6,777 nt of DNA, taken from assembly GCA_902796975.1 (NCBI GenBank), contig CADBRF010000007.1, positions 1 to 6,777 on the forward strand, written 5' to 3'. How positions within the stretch are numbered: the stretch's first letter is position 1; the number at the start of each line of letters is the position of its first letter. The DNA is from an uncultured Coriobacteriaceae bacterium. GTDB lineage: Bacteria; Actinomycetota; Coriobacteriia; Coriobacteriales; QAMH01. Under the pieces are notes generated by a model. It did not search any database. It was not told the DNA's origin and saw only the letters and a program-made list of their open reading frames with translations. Below are positions 1 to 5,762 of the stretch, in pieces. The translations under genes and the position numbers were made by a program.

Positions 1-87
1 ATTTTTTTTTTTTTTTTTGGCAAGGAAAAGATCGCCGCAATTGGGCTTATCCTCGTGGGCATCGGTGTCTTCGCCTTCTTCGGCTAG
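1..87 (+). CDS. C-terminal end of a membrane protein (5' truncated)
   Basis: Frame 1 is open from the first base to TAG at 85-87. After a run of Phe codons it reads GKEKIAAIGLILVGIGVFAFFG, that is a short charged loop (G-K-E-K) followed by one strongly hydrophobic helix of about 17 residues ending at the C-terminus. This pattern of small aromatic/hydrophobic residues, then G-x-E, then a final helix with I-G and L-I-x-x-G matches the last loop and helix of DMT/EamA-type transporters, to which LicB choline importers also belong, but 28 codons are too few for a family call. The gene is cut by the window edge. It lies on the same strand as the ATP-grasp gene and 233 bases upstream of it, so co-transcription is uncertain. 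The Phe codons come from a 17-T homopolymer that may be an assembly artefact, so only residues encoded from position 19 onward are reliable. Confidence 0.5.
   Translation: MFFFFFGKEKIAAIGLILVGIGVFAFFG
2..18. repeat. Homopolymer tract of 17 T at the window edge
   Basis: Seventeen consecutive T follow a single A at the very start of the window. In this GC-rich DNA such a tract stands out. It sits in frame with the truncated membrane-protein end and would encode five Phe. It may be an assembly or sequencing artefact at a contig end, or a slippage-prone tract. Confidence 0.9.
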
Positions 88-309
88 AGAGTTCAAGCCC
101 GGTTGTTCCGGTAATCCTTGGCCGGCTTCACTCGAAGCTGCTTGTTTCAACCGCTTCACTGCTATGTTCGCGCGCTGCTGGCTCTCTTCGATAACTGCGC
201 CCATCGCCGCTCACGCCAGCCGCCTTTTGAGACGATGCCTCGCCACATGCCCGCCGGATGCACTACACTGCAAAAGTCACGTTTGCCACCCATGGCGGCA
301 TTACCAGCT
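88..309. other. Intergenic region upstream of the ATP-grasp gene
   Basis: No credible gene is present. Open frames on both strands here lack ribosome binding sites and have no recognisable composition. A small imperfect hairpin can be drawn at 134-157 (GAAGC/GCTTC outer arms with TTG/CAA inside), but no T-run follows, so it is not a convincing terminator for the upstream membrane-protein end. I found no convincing -35/-10 pair; TACACT at 264-269 resembles a -10 but has no matching -35. Confidence 0.4.
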
Positions 310-320
310 AAGGAGAAAGC

Positions 321-1472
321 ATGACCAAACCCAAGTTGGCCATTATCGGCGCGTCTGAACTGCAGAACCCCCTCATTCTCAAAGCCAAGGAAAAGGGCTG
401 TGAGACCCATGTCTTTGCCTGGGAAGCGGGCGCCATTGGCGAGAAGACGGCCGATTTCTTCTATCCCATCTCCATCACCGAGCGCGATGAAATCTTGGAG
501 GAGTGCAAGCGCATCGGCATCGATGGCATTTGCACAATCGCCTCCGATCTGGCCAATGTGTGCGTGGGTTATGTTGCAAACGCCATGGGGCTTCCGTGCA
601 ATCCGCCCGACGCGGTTCGCAAATCCACTAACAAGCTGGATATGCGCAAGGCTTTCGTGGAGGGTGGCGACCCGTGCCCTGCCTTTATGGAGGTGCACCC
701 CGGCGATGAAGTTGACCTCACGGGCTGGGAGTTCCCCATTATCGTGAAGCCGGTTGACCGGTCTGGCAGCCGTGGCATCACCAAGCTGGATTCTGCCGAG
801 GGCCTTGAGGATGCGCTCGAGGCAGCCTTCTCCTGCAGTTTCGAGAAAGTCGCCCTCATCGAGGAGTTTGTCGAGGGCACGGAATACAGCATGGAGTTCA
901 TGTCCTGGCAGGGCGAGCACCACTTCCTCGCCATGACGCAGAAGTTCACAACGGGCGCTCCTCACTTCATTGAATCGGGCCATCGCCAACCTGCTCCTGT
1001 GGACCCGGAGACCCAGGCGCGCGCCGTGGCGGTGTGCCAGCACGCGCTCACTTCGCTCGGCGTACAATCCAGTGCCGATGTGCCCGAAGTCAAGATTGCC
1101 GATGACGGCACTATCAAGATTATCGAGATTGCCAGCCGCATGGCGGGCGATTGCATCGGGTCTGACCTCGTGCGCATCTCCACGGGCATTGACTACGTGG
1201 GCGCTGTGGTGGATGCAGCGCTGGGCAAGGAACCCGATCTGGAGCCTAAAACCGCAGGTAGGCAGGCCGTTGTGAAGTACGCCTTCACCAAGCATGATGT
1301 GGAAGTCATCGACCGCATCCGCGCCGAGCATCCCGAGTGGATTGTTCGTGAAGACTGGAACGACGCTGAGGCAACCGATGAGATTCTGGATTCCTCGACT
1401 CGTCTGGGGTACATCCTCATGGCGCTCGATGAAGAGCCGGACTTCGACTACCTGGATATGCATAACCTCTAA
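321..1472 (+). CDS. ATP-grasp domain ligase (carboxylate-amine ligase type)
   Basis: The 383-residue protein has the layout of a stand-alone ATP-grasp enzyme. An N-terminal Rossmann-like pre-ATP-grasp domain covers about residues 1-100, starting KLAIIGAS at 5-12. The ATP-binding subdomain follows, with Lys105 in STNKLDMR, Lys143 in IVKPVD, and the Ser/Gly loop SGSRGI at 148-153. The hinge is IEEFVEGTEYSMEF at 180-193. The metal-binding strands contain Glu257 (PEVKI) and Glu269 (IIEIASR). Family members activate a carboxylate as acyl phosphate and couple it to an amine or thiol. The substrate cannot be read from sequence. The position normally held by Asn in the E-x-N-x-R motif appears to be Ser272. 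The ATG start is supported by AAGGAG at 310-315, five bases upstream. Similar proteins sit near licD and nucleotidyltransferase genes in surface-glycan loci of gut bacteria (recollection, not searched). The gene converges on licD with 99 bases between them. Confidence 0.88.
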   Translation: MTKPKLAIIGASELQNPLILKAKEKGCETHVFAWEAGAIGEKTADFFYPISITERDEILEECKRIGIDGICTIASDLANVCVGYVANAMGLPCNPPDAVRKSTNKLDMRKAFVEGGDPCPAFMEVHPGDEVDLTGWEFPIIVKPVDRSGSRGITKLDSAEGLEDALEAAFSCSFEKVALIEEFVEGTEYSMEFMSWQGEHHFLAMTQKFTTGAPHFIESGHRQPAPVDPETQARAVAVCQHALTSLGVQSSADVPEVKIADDGTIKIIEIASRMAGDCIGSDLVRISTGIDYVGAVVDAALGKEPDLEPKTAGRQAVVKYAFTKHDVEVIDRIRAEHPEWIVREDWNDAEATDEILDSSTRLGYILMALDEEPDFDYLDMHNL

Positions 1473-1515
1473 ACGAACTCGGAAAATCGTCCCTCGAATG
1501 TCGCAGAGAGCCTGA

Positions 1516-1534
1516 GTGAACGGTCTGGGTTCAC
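1516..1534. other. Short inverted repeat between convergent genes
   Basis: The arms GTGAAC (1516-1521) and GTTCAC (1529-1534) flank a 7-base loop in the 99-base gap between the ATP-grasp and licD stop codons. The position suits a bidirectional terminator, but the stem is only 6 bp and neither strand shows a U-run. A second small symmetry, CTGGT/ACCAG around AGGCCT at 1561-1578, overlaps the licD stop. Neither is a convincing intrinsic terminator. Confidence 0.25.
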
Positions 1535-1571
1535 CTGCCAAAAGTCGCTGGGGAAACTGGCTGGTGGAGGC

Positions 1572-2441
1572 CTACCAGCCTTCCATCACGTTGACGCCAT
1601 CGCCAAAGTCCAGCACGAGGGGCAGGTGGGTGTAGCGGTCCTCCATGGGTGGATACTGCATGTAGTCGCCCTTGTATTCGGAGCGGAGGAAGGCATCCGG
1701 GTTGTTGGGCCCGCGCACGATATGCCCGTCGTATTCCATATCCTTGGTGGGGAAGATGACATCCTCGCCCAAGAGCTTATTGTAGGTGTAGCTCGCGTTC
1801 ATCCAGTTGGAGCCCTGCTGGCTTTCTGGAATGTCGAACACGCCCTCCCACTTGCGTTTGATGGTGGCGGGGGAATAAGCGCGGGCAACGGTGTAGTGGG
1901 CAACCTTGCAGGCGAACACCTTGAGCGCGCGCATGCTCGTCTTGGCAGGGACGTTGGGATGCGCCAGAAAATGCAGGTAGGCCATGCGCTGCCAGAAGAT
2001 GCCCCGCTTGCACTGCTTCCAGGCGGCTGCCTCGTCCGCATTCAGACGACGGAAGGGCAGGACATCGAGGAAGATGCCCTGATCGCAGCCGGCTTCGTCG
2101 GCAATCTCATCCACGAAACGGGTGCCGTCCTTGTAGACCTTCACCCACAGGGGAGCAAAGCCGGGCGTGTTCTCCATGGTGTGCAGGGAATAGCCCTCGG
2201 GCAGGGCCTTTGGAGCAATCTCGATAAACTTGCAGTAGTCTTCCCAGGCCATGCCGATGTCTGTGTCGTCATCCCAAGGGATGAAGCCACCGTGACGCAC
2301 AGCGCCCAGAAGATTTCCCGCCATCAAGAAGTAGTCGATGCCATTCTCGCGGCAGACGTTATCGACCACGAGCAGAATCTCAGTTTCTGCATCTTGCAGG
2401 CGTTTGAGTACGCCTGGTGGATATGGTCGGCCTGCAGCCAT
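1572..2441 (-). CDS. LicD family phosphotransferase
   Basis: The protein is 289 residues from the chosen ATG. It carries the hallmark LicD nucleotidyltransferase-fold signature: GNLLGAVRHGGFIPWDDD at 42-59 followed by TDIGM at 60-64. The acidic metal-binding cluster is D57, D58, D59 and D61. A further acidic residue, D126, sits in GIFLDVLPF (123-131). The C-terminal part (about 225-270) holds the usual substrate-side motifs around FPTKDMEYDGH and the PNNPDAFLRSEYKGDYM region. LicD proteins transfer phosphocholine or a related phospho-substituent from a CDP-activated donor to teichoic acid, LPS or capsule, acting at the cytoplasmic face of the membrane. No signal peptide or membrane segment is visible. 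The gene is divergent from the nucleotidyltransferase operon that could make its donor. An upstream in-frame TTG at 2454-2456 would add five residues, but the ATG at 2441 has GGAG nine bases upstream and is preferred. The actual transferred group is not determined. Confidence 0.92.
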   Translation of the reverse strand: MAAGRPYPPGVLKRLQDAETEILLVVDNVCRENGIDYFLMAGNLLGAVRHGGFIPWDDDTDIGMAWEDYCKFIEIAPKALPEGYSLHTMENTPGFAPLWVKVYKDGTRFVDEIADEAGCDQGIFLDVLPFRRLNADEAAAWKQCKRGIFWQRMAYLHFLAHPNVPAKTSMRALKVFACKVAHYTVARAYSPATIKRKWEGVFDIPESQQGSNWMNASYTYNKLLGEDVIFPTKDMEYDGHIVRGPNNPDAFLRSEYKGDYMQYPPMEDRYTHLPLVLDFGDGVNVMEGW

Positions 2442-2450
2442 TGTGATGCA

Positions 2451-2454
2451 CTCC
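2451..2454 (-). promoter_or_regulatory. Ribosome binding site deciding the licD start
   Basis: On the minus strand GGAG lies nine bases 5' of the ATG at 2441-2439. It immediately follows, and so would fall inside, an ORF started at the in-frame TTG (2456-2454). This favours the ATG start and a 289-residue product. Confidence 0.65.
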
Positions 2455-2511
2455 AATCGAATGTTGTTCCGTACGATGATACCCTAAATGCATGACATTA
2501 TGATGTGCTGT

Positions 2512-2541
2512 TTTGCCGAGTCCTGCCGATAACATGGCAAA
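2512..2541. repeat. Spaced inverted repeat TTTGCC-N18-GGCAAA
   Basis: Perfect 6-bp arms at 2512-2517 and 2536-2541 lie in the divergent intergenic region between licD and the nucleotidyltransferase operon. The arm centres are 24 bases apart, a little over two helical turns. It could be a pair of half-sites for a dimeric regulator acting on either promoter. With 6-bp arms in 170 bases, chance is possible. Confidence 0.3.
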
Positions 2542-2562
2542 TGCAGCGTTTCGGCCTAGGGC

Positions 2563-2579
2563 GTTGATATAAAATCAAC
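2563..2579. promoter_or_regulatory. Operator-like palindrome GTTGAT-N5-ATCAAC
   Basis: The arms 2563-2568 and 2574-2579 are perfect reverse complements around the AT-only spacer ATAAA. The whole element overlaps the best -10 candidate of the downstream operon, as expected of a repressor operator. It lies 37 bases upstream of the start codon at 2616. No regulator gene is present in the window. Confidence 0.5.
2565..2573 (+). promoter_or_regulatory. Extended -10 promoter for the nucleotidyltransferase/DUF711/racemase operon
   Basis: TGATATAAA matches an extended -10 (TG-n-TATAAT-like) in an otherwise GC-rich region. No good -35 is found 16-18 bases upstream, which extended -10 promoters tolerate. 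Transcription would begin near 2580 and give a leader of about 36 bases ending in AAGGAG at 2602-2607, eight bases before the ATG at 2616. For licD on the opposite strand, CATAAT (2502-2497) is a possible -10 but has no -35 partner. Confidence 0.45.
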
Positions 2580-2615
2580 TGTTAGCGTCAATTACGAAGC
2601 TAAGGAGATTCGTGC

Positions 2616-3752
2616 ATGGATGTGAAGATGAACGAAATTCAGCAGGTCATCATCCTTGCTGCAGGGAGAAGTCGCCGCATGGAGCATCTCTCCCGCAAGC
2701 TCCCCAAATGTCTGCTCCCCTATAAGGGCGAGCCCATCCTCCAGCGTCTCGTGCGCCAGATCAAGGCATGCGGTGTGCAGAAGGTCGTCATCACCGTGGG
2801 CTACCGCAAAGACGAGATGCACCGCATCTTCGACGAAGACCCGGTCGTCACCCTCGTGGAAAACGATATGTACGAGGAAGACGTCAACATCATGTCCATG
2901 GCGCTTGCTCTGGGCAAGATCGACGGTCCCTGCGCTGTGTTCGAGGCGGACACCATCATGGAAGACGACCTTGTGAGCTATGTGCTCGGGTCCGATTTCG
3001 ATGGCAAATCGGTCTGGTTTACCAAGGGGCCCTTCAAGGTGGACCAGTATGGCGGCATCCTCAAGACCAACCGCAAGGGCGAGGTCACGGATGTGCGCAT
3101 CGTCCCCTCCTGGCAGGAGAAGTACCGCACCTACTCCAAGCTTTCGGGCATCATGCGCGTGGGGCCGGACGAAATTGAGCTCTTCAAGGCTCTCGTCAAC
3201 AAATACGCTCGCACCACGCTCAAACAGTACTATCTCAACGCCTGGATCGAGAACATCAAACTCCTGCCCTCCATCGAGGCGACCATCTCGGCGTACCAGT
3301 TCTTCACCTTCAACAAGCCTGACGAGTTCTACCAGATGCAAAATTCCGATATCGGCGTGTTCGAAGAGGCGAGCGAAGTGCAGCTGCTTCCGGTTGAGGG
3401 CCTTCTCCATATCGAAGAATTCAGCCCGGAGCGGGTGGATTCGCTCTACGAGAAGATCAAGGAAGAGGGTGTCTGGACTAGGCCCGTCGTCGTCGAGCGC
3501 AAGGACCATCTCATTCTCGATGGTCAGCACCGCTATGAGGTTGCCAAGCGCCTGGGTCTTTCCAAGATTCCCGCAGTCGTGGTGGATTACAAAGATGTCC
3601 CCGTGTGGACGCTGCGCAAGGAGGAGCGCGTCACCCGCACCACGGTGGCACGTCGCGCCAAGGCGGGCAATATCTACCCCTACAAGACCGTTAAGCATAA
3701 ATTCAACTTCGTGCTGCCCGAGACGAACTACACTCTTGCGGATCTTGCATAG
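2616..3752 (+). CDS. Nucleotidyltransferase fused to a ParB/SerK/SbnI-like kinase domain
   Basis: The protein is 378 residues with two domains. Residues about 8-240 form a LicC/MobA-like nucleotidyltransferase: nucleotide-binding loop VIILAAGRSRRM (11-22), KLPKCLLP (28-35), N83 in VENDMYEED, and metal-binding Asp112 in FEADTIME. This domain would transfer NMP (CMP in LicC relatives) to a phosphorylated substrate. Residues about 253-378 resemble the ParB-fold free-serine kinases SerK/SbnI. They show LLHIEEF (263-269) with candidate catalytic Glu267/268, the LILDGQHRY loop (299-307) with D302, H305 and R306, IPAVVVDYKD (318-327), and a C-terminal segment NIYPYKTVKHKF (352-363) like the P-x-K-T-x-x-H tail of that family. 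A single polypeptide could therefore phosphorylate a small hydroxy compound and then activate it as NDP-X, combining the roles of LicA and LicC. The kinase assignment rests on motif memory. A nonenzymatic ParB-like domain is the alternative. A strong ribosome binding site, AAGGAG, lies at 2602-2607. It is the first gene of a three-gene run. Confidence 0.82.
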   Translation: MDVKMNEIQQVIILAAGRSRRMEHLSRKLPKCLLPYKGEPILQRLVRQIKACGVQKVVITVGYRKDEMHRIFDEDPVVTLVENDMYEEDVNIMSMALALGKIDGPCAVFEADTIMEDDLVSYVLGSDFDGKSVWFTKGPFKVDQYGGILKTNRKGEVTDVRIVPSWQEKYRTYSKLSGIMRVGPDEIELFKALVNKYARTTLKQYYLNAWIENIKLLPSIEATISAYQFFTFNKPDEFYQMQNSDIGVFEEASEVQLLPVEGLLHIEEFSPERVDSLYEKIKEEGVWTRPVVVERKDHLILDGQHRYEVAKRLGLSKIPAVVVDYKDVPVWTLRKEERVTRTTVARRAKAGNIYPYKTVKHKFNFVLPETNYTLADLA

Positions 3753-3761
3753 CCAACTACG

Positions 3762-3790
3762 CTGGAGCACCTCCTCTGGGGGAGCTCCGG
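3762..3790 (+). other. Stable intergenic hairpin within the operon
   Basis: A 7-bp outer stem (3762-3768 with 3784-3790, one G-U pair), a three-base bulge, and a 3-bp inner stem (3772-3774 with 3781-3783) closing a six-base loop. It lies between the nucleotidyltransferase stop and the DUF711 start, ending 25 bases before the ATG. No T-run follows, so it is more likely an mRNA processing/stability element or partial attenuator than a terminator. Confidence 0.4.
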
Positions 3791-3815
3791 CCCAGACGAA
3801 TGGATTCACCGCTTC

Positions 3816-5012
3816 ATGATAGGCATCCGGTCAATCACCTATAACGCAACGCGGGACTACACCGATTCCCAGCAGCTGCGCACGATTCTCAAGTGCTCGG
3901 AGCTTTGGGACACCCTCTACGAGCCGCACACTCAGCGCATCAACCTGCCAGAAAGCTACGAGCCTCTCAACCTGAAGACGCTCAGACAGACCCTCACCGT
4001 GTGCGACTACAGCTCTGTTCGCTGGGTCAACACGCCCCTCAACCCCAAAAACGGCAACGCTGCTGAGCTCGCCAAGAACGCGCTCGACATCGTGTCGCTC
4101 TCAGGCCGCGCCTTTGTCAACTTCATCGGCGTGGATGATGGCGTTATCGCCCCCGGCGCCTTCAAAACTTATGCCAACCTCAACCGCCAGGTTGCCGGGC
4201 TTGACCGAAGCGGCGTGAACAATTTCCGCCTGGGCATGTCCTACAACATCGGCTACGACTGCCCCTTCTTCCCCTTCACCCGTTCCAAGGGCGACGAGCT
4301 CTCCTTTACCATCGCGCTCGAGATGGTGCAGGATGTCAACACTGCTCTCAAGGAGTGCGGCAAAGACGATCTTGTGGGCATTAGGGAGGCAACCCTCAAG
4401 GCTGTAGGTGGTCAGATCGACCATATCGAGGAGCTTGCTCACAAGGTCGAGAAGGAGACGGGCGTTCCTTTCAAGGGCTTCGACTTTTCGCTCGCTCCGG
4501 TCATTGGCAACAACGGCAGTATCGTCACCATCCTTAACGGCCTGGGTGTCTACAACTTTGGCCACACGGGCACGATGTTTGCCACCTCCTTCCTCACGGA
4601 TATCCTGAAGGAGCTGGCCCGCACGCATCCATCGGTGGGCTTCCACGGCGTCATGTACTCCCTGCTTGAAGATTTGGACCTTTGCATCATCAATAACGAG
4701 CGCGGCGTGACGCTCGAGCAGTTCACGAGCCTCGCCACAATGTGCGGATGCGGTCTCGATATGGTGCCAATCAGCGGCGATGTCACGCCCGAGGAGATTT
4801 ACACCTGCTGCATGGATATCGCGGCGGTCTCGTGCAAATACGACAAGCCCCTAGGTGTGAGGCTTCTTCCTATCCCCGGCACCAAGCGCGGGCAGAAGAT
4901 TCGCACCTCTATCGAAGGCGATGCCGACTTCATTGCCAACACACGTATTGTCCCGCTCGATGTGAACCTCGTTCCTTCGCAGGGCACGAATTTCAACTAC
5001 CTGACCTATTAA
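3816..5012 (+). CDS. DUF711 / UPF0210 family protein
   Basis: The 398-residue product begins IGIRSITYN, the typical N-terminus of DUF711 (UPF0210) proteins, which databases often label 'PFL family protein'. Other family blocks are visible in order: FFPFTRSKGDELSFTIALE (151-169), GFDFSLAPV (221-229), GHTGTMFATSFLTDILK (249-265), MCGCGLDMVPISGDVTPEEI (309-328), DKPLGVRLLPIPG (343-355) and FIANTRIVPLD (372-382). No signal peptide or membrane helix is seen, so it is probably cytoplasmic. The biochemical function of this family is not established. Two Cys in CGCG (310, 312) lie in a conserved block. Translation starts weakly: only TGGA at 3801-3804, 11 bases upstream, resembles a ribosome binding site, and a hairpin ends 25 bases before the start, so expression may be lower than its neighbours. 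Its placement between a nucleotidyltransferase-kinase and a racemase suggests a step on a small amino-acid-like metabolite (inference). Confidence 0.87.
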   Translation: MIGIRSITYNATRDYTDSQQLRTILKCSELWDTLYEPHTQRINLPESYEPLNLKTLRQTLTVCDYSSVRWVNTPLNPKNGNAAELAKNALDIVSLSGRAFVNFIGVDDGVIAPGAFKTYANLNRQVAGLDRSGVNNFRLGMSYNIGYDCPFFPFTRSKGDELSFTIALEMVQDVNTALKECGKDDLVGIREATLKAVGGQIDHIEELAHKVEKETGVPFKGFDFSLAPVIGNNGSIVTILNGLGVYNFGHTGTMFATSFLTDILKELARTHPSVGFHGVMYSLLEDLDLCIINNERGVTLEQFTSLATMCGCGLDMVPISGDVTPEEIYTCCMDIAAVSCKYDKPLGVRLLPIPGTKRGQKIRTSIEGDADFIANTRIVPLDVNLVPSQGTNFNYLTY

Positions 5013-5042
5013 CCTGGCAACGCCACGCTGAGAGGGGCACGC

Positions 5043-5759
5043 ATGCTCAAGAAATACAATGACGTCATCGGCATCGTGGGAGGCATGGGTTCCTTTGCCA
5101 CGCTCGATTTCTTCAAGCGCCTCATCAAATCCTTCCCCGCAGAGAAGGAATGGGACCGCCCCCGCATCATCATCGACAACAACTGCACGATTCCCAGCCG
5201 CGTGCGCGCCATCCTCTACAACGAGGCGTGGGATGAAGTGGGCGACCAACTGGCAGATTCCGTCCGTCACCTGATTGGTGCCGGGGCCAACATCCTCGTG
5301 CTCGCCTGCAACACCTCGCATGTCTTCCTGCCGGAGATCATCAATCGGGTGCCCGAGGCCGAGGGCAAGTTCGTGAACATTATCGACTCCTTGGGCGAGA
5401 CCCTTGCCGCAACTGGCGTAACCGAATACCGCCTGCTCGCCTCCGAGGGCACGCTGGATTCTGGCGTCTACCAGCTCTATCTGAAGAAGTACGGCATCAC
5501 CATCGAGCCGCCGGACAAGACGGAGTATCCGCTGTTCAGGTCCATCATCGAGGACGTCAAGCAGGACATGGTCAACCCGGAGACGGCCCAGAAGCTCATT
5601 GACGCCATGCACCAGGGCACGAACAAGAATGTGATCATCGGCTGCACCGAGTTCCCGCCGGTCTACGAGCTCTGCCGTGACCAGCTGGCTGCCGAGGGTT
5701 ATCACATCTACGACCCGCTCGACACGACCATCCAGAAGATTCACGCCATTATCAAATAG
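5043..5759 (+). CDS. Aspartate/glutamate racemase family protein
   Basis: The 238-residue length is typical of the PLP-independent Asp/Glu/hydantoin racemase superfamily. Motifs present are IVGGMGSFAT (11-20; usually GGMGPLAT), VLACNTSH with catalytic Cys89 (86-93), ASEGTLDSGVY (133-143) in place of the common G-T-x-x-T-x-x-S-G-x-Y, and VIIGCTEFPPVY with the second catalytic Cys201 (197-208). Both cysteines of the two-base mechanism are kept, so racemisation of an acidic or related amino acid is chemically possible. Substitutions in the substrate-binding motifs (GSFAT, SEGTLDS) leave the substrate open; maleate isomerase-like or other reactions in the superfamily cannot be excluded. AGAGGGG at 5031-5037 supplies the ribosome binding site. 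The gene starts 30 bases after the DUF711 stop and is very probably co-transcribed with it. A stand-alone peptidoglycan MurI role seems unlikely in this context. Confidence 0.9.
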   Translation: MLKKYNDVIGIVGGMGSFATLDFFKRLIKSFPAEKEWDRPRIIIDNNCTIPSRVRAILYNEAWDEVGDQLADSVRHLIGAGANILVLACNTSHVFLPEIINRVPEAEGKFVNIIDSLGETLAATGVTEYRLLASEGTLDSGVYQLYLKKYGITIEPPDKTEYPLFRSIIEDVKQDMVNPETAQKLIDAMHQGTNKNVIIGCTEFPPVYELCRDQLAAEGYHIYDPLDTTIQKIHAIIK

Positions 5760-5762
5760 CAG

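Noticed and set aside
162..1541. Long minus-strand open frame (459 codons) opposite the ATP-grasp gene
   Set aside because: It is antisense to a gene with clear family motifs; long antisense frames are expected in GC-rich codon-biased DNA, and the product (His/Gly/Ala/Leu-rich) shows no family signature.
1516..1578. Bidirectional intrinsic terminator between the convergent genes
   Set aside because: The stems are 5-6 bp and no U-run follows on either strand, so it is listed only as a weak inverted repeat.
1626..2495. Plus-strand open frame opposite licD
   Set aside because: The minus-strand frame has the full LicD signature and a ribosome binding site; the plus-strand frame has neither.
2616..3752. 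Chromosome-partition ParB or plasmid partition function suggested by the ParB-like domain
   Set aside because: There is no helix-turn-helix or dimerisation domain, no parA neighbour, and the N-terminal half is a nucleotidyltransferase; the small-molecule kinase relatives fit better.
2592..3809. Long minus-strand open frame (405 codons) opposite the nucleotidyltransferase fusion
   Set aside because: Same reason: it mirrors a well-supported gene, would run over the operon promoter's leader, and its product has no recognisable motif.
5043..5759. Peptidoglycan glutamate racemase MurI
   Set aside because: The motifs GGMG, ACNTSH and GCTEFP match the aspartate-racemase branch more than MurI, and the operon context is not cell-wall precursor synthesis.
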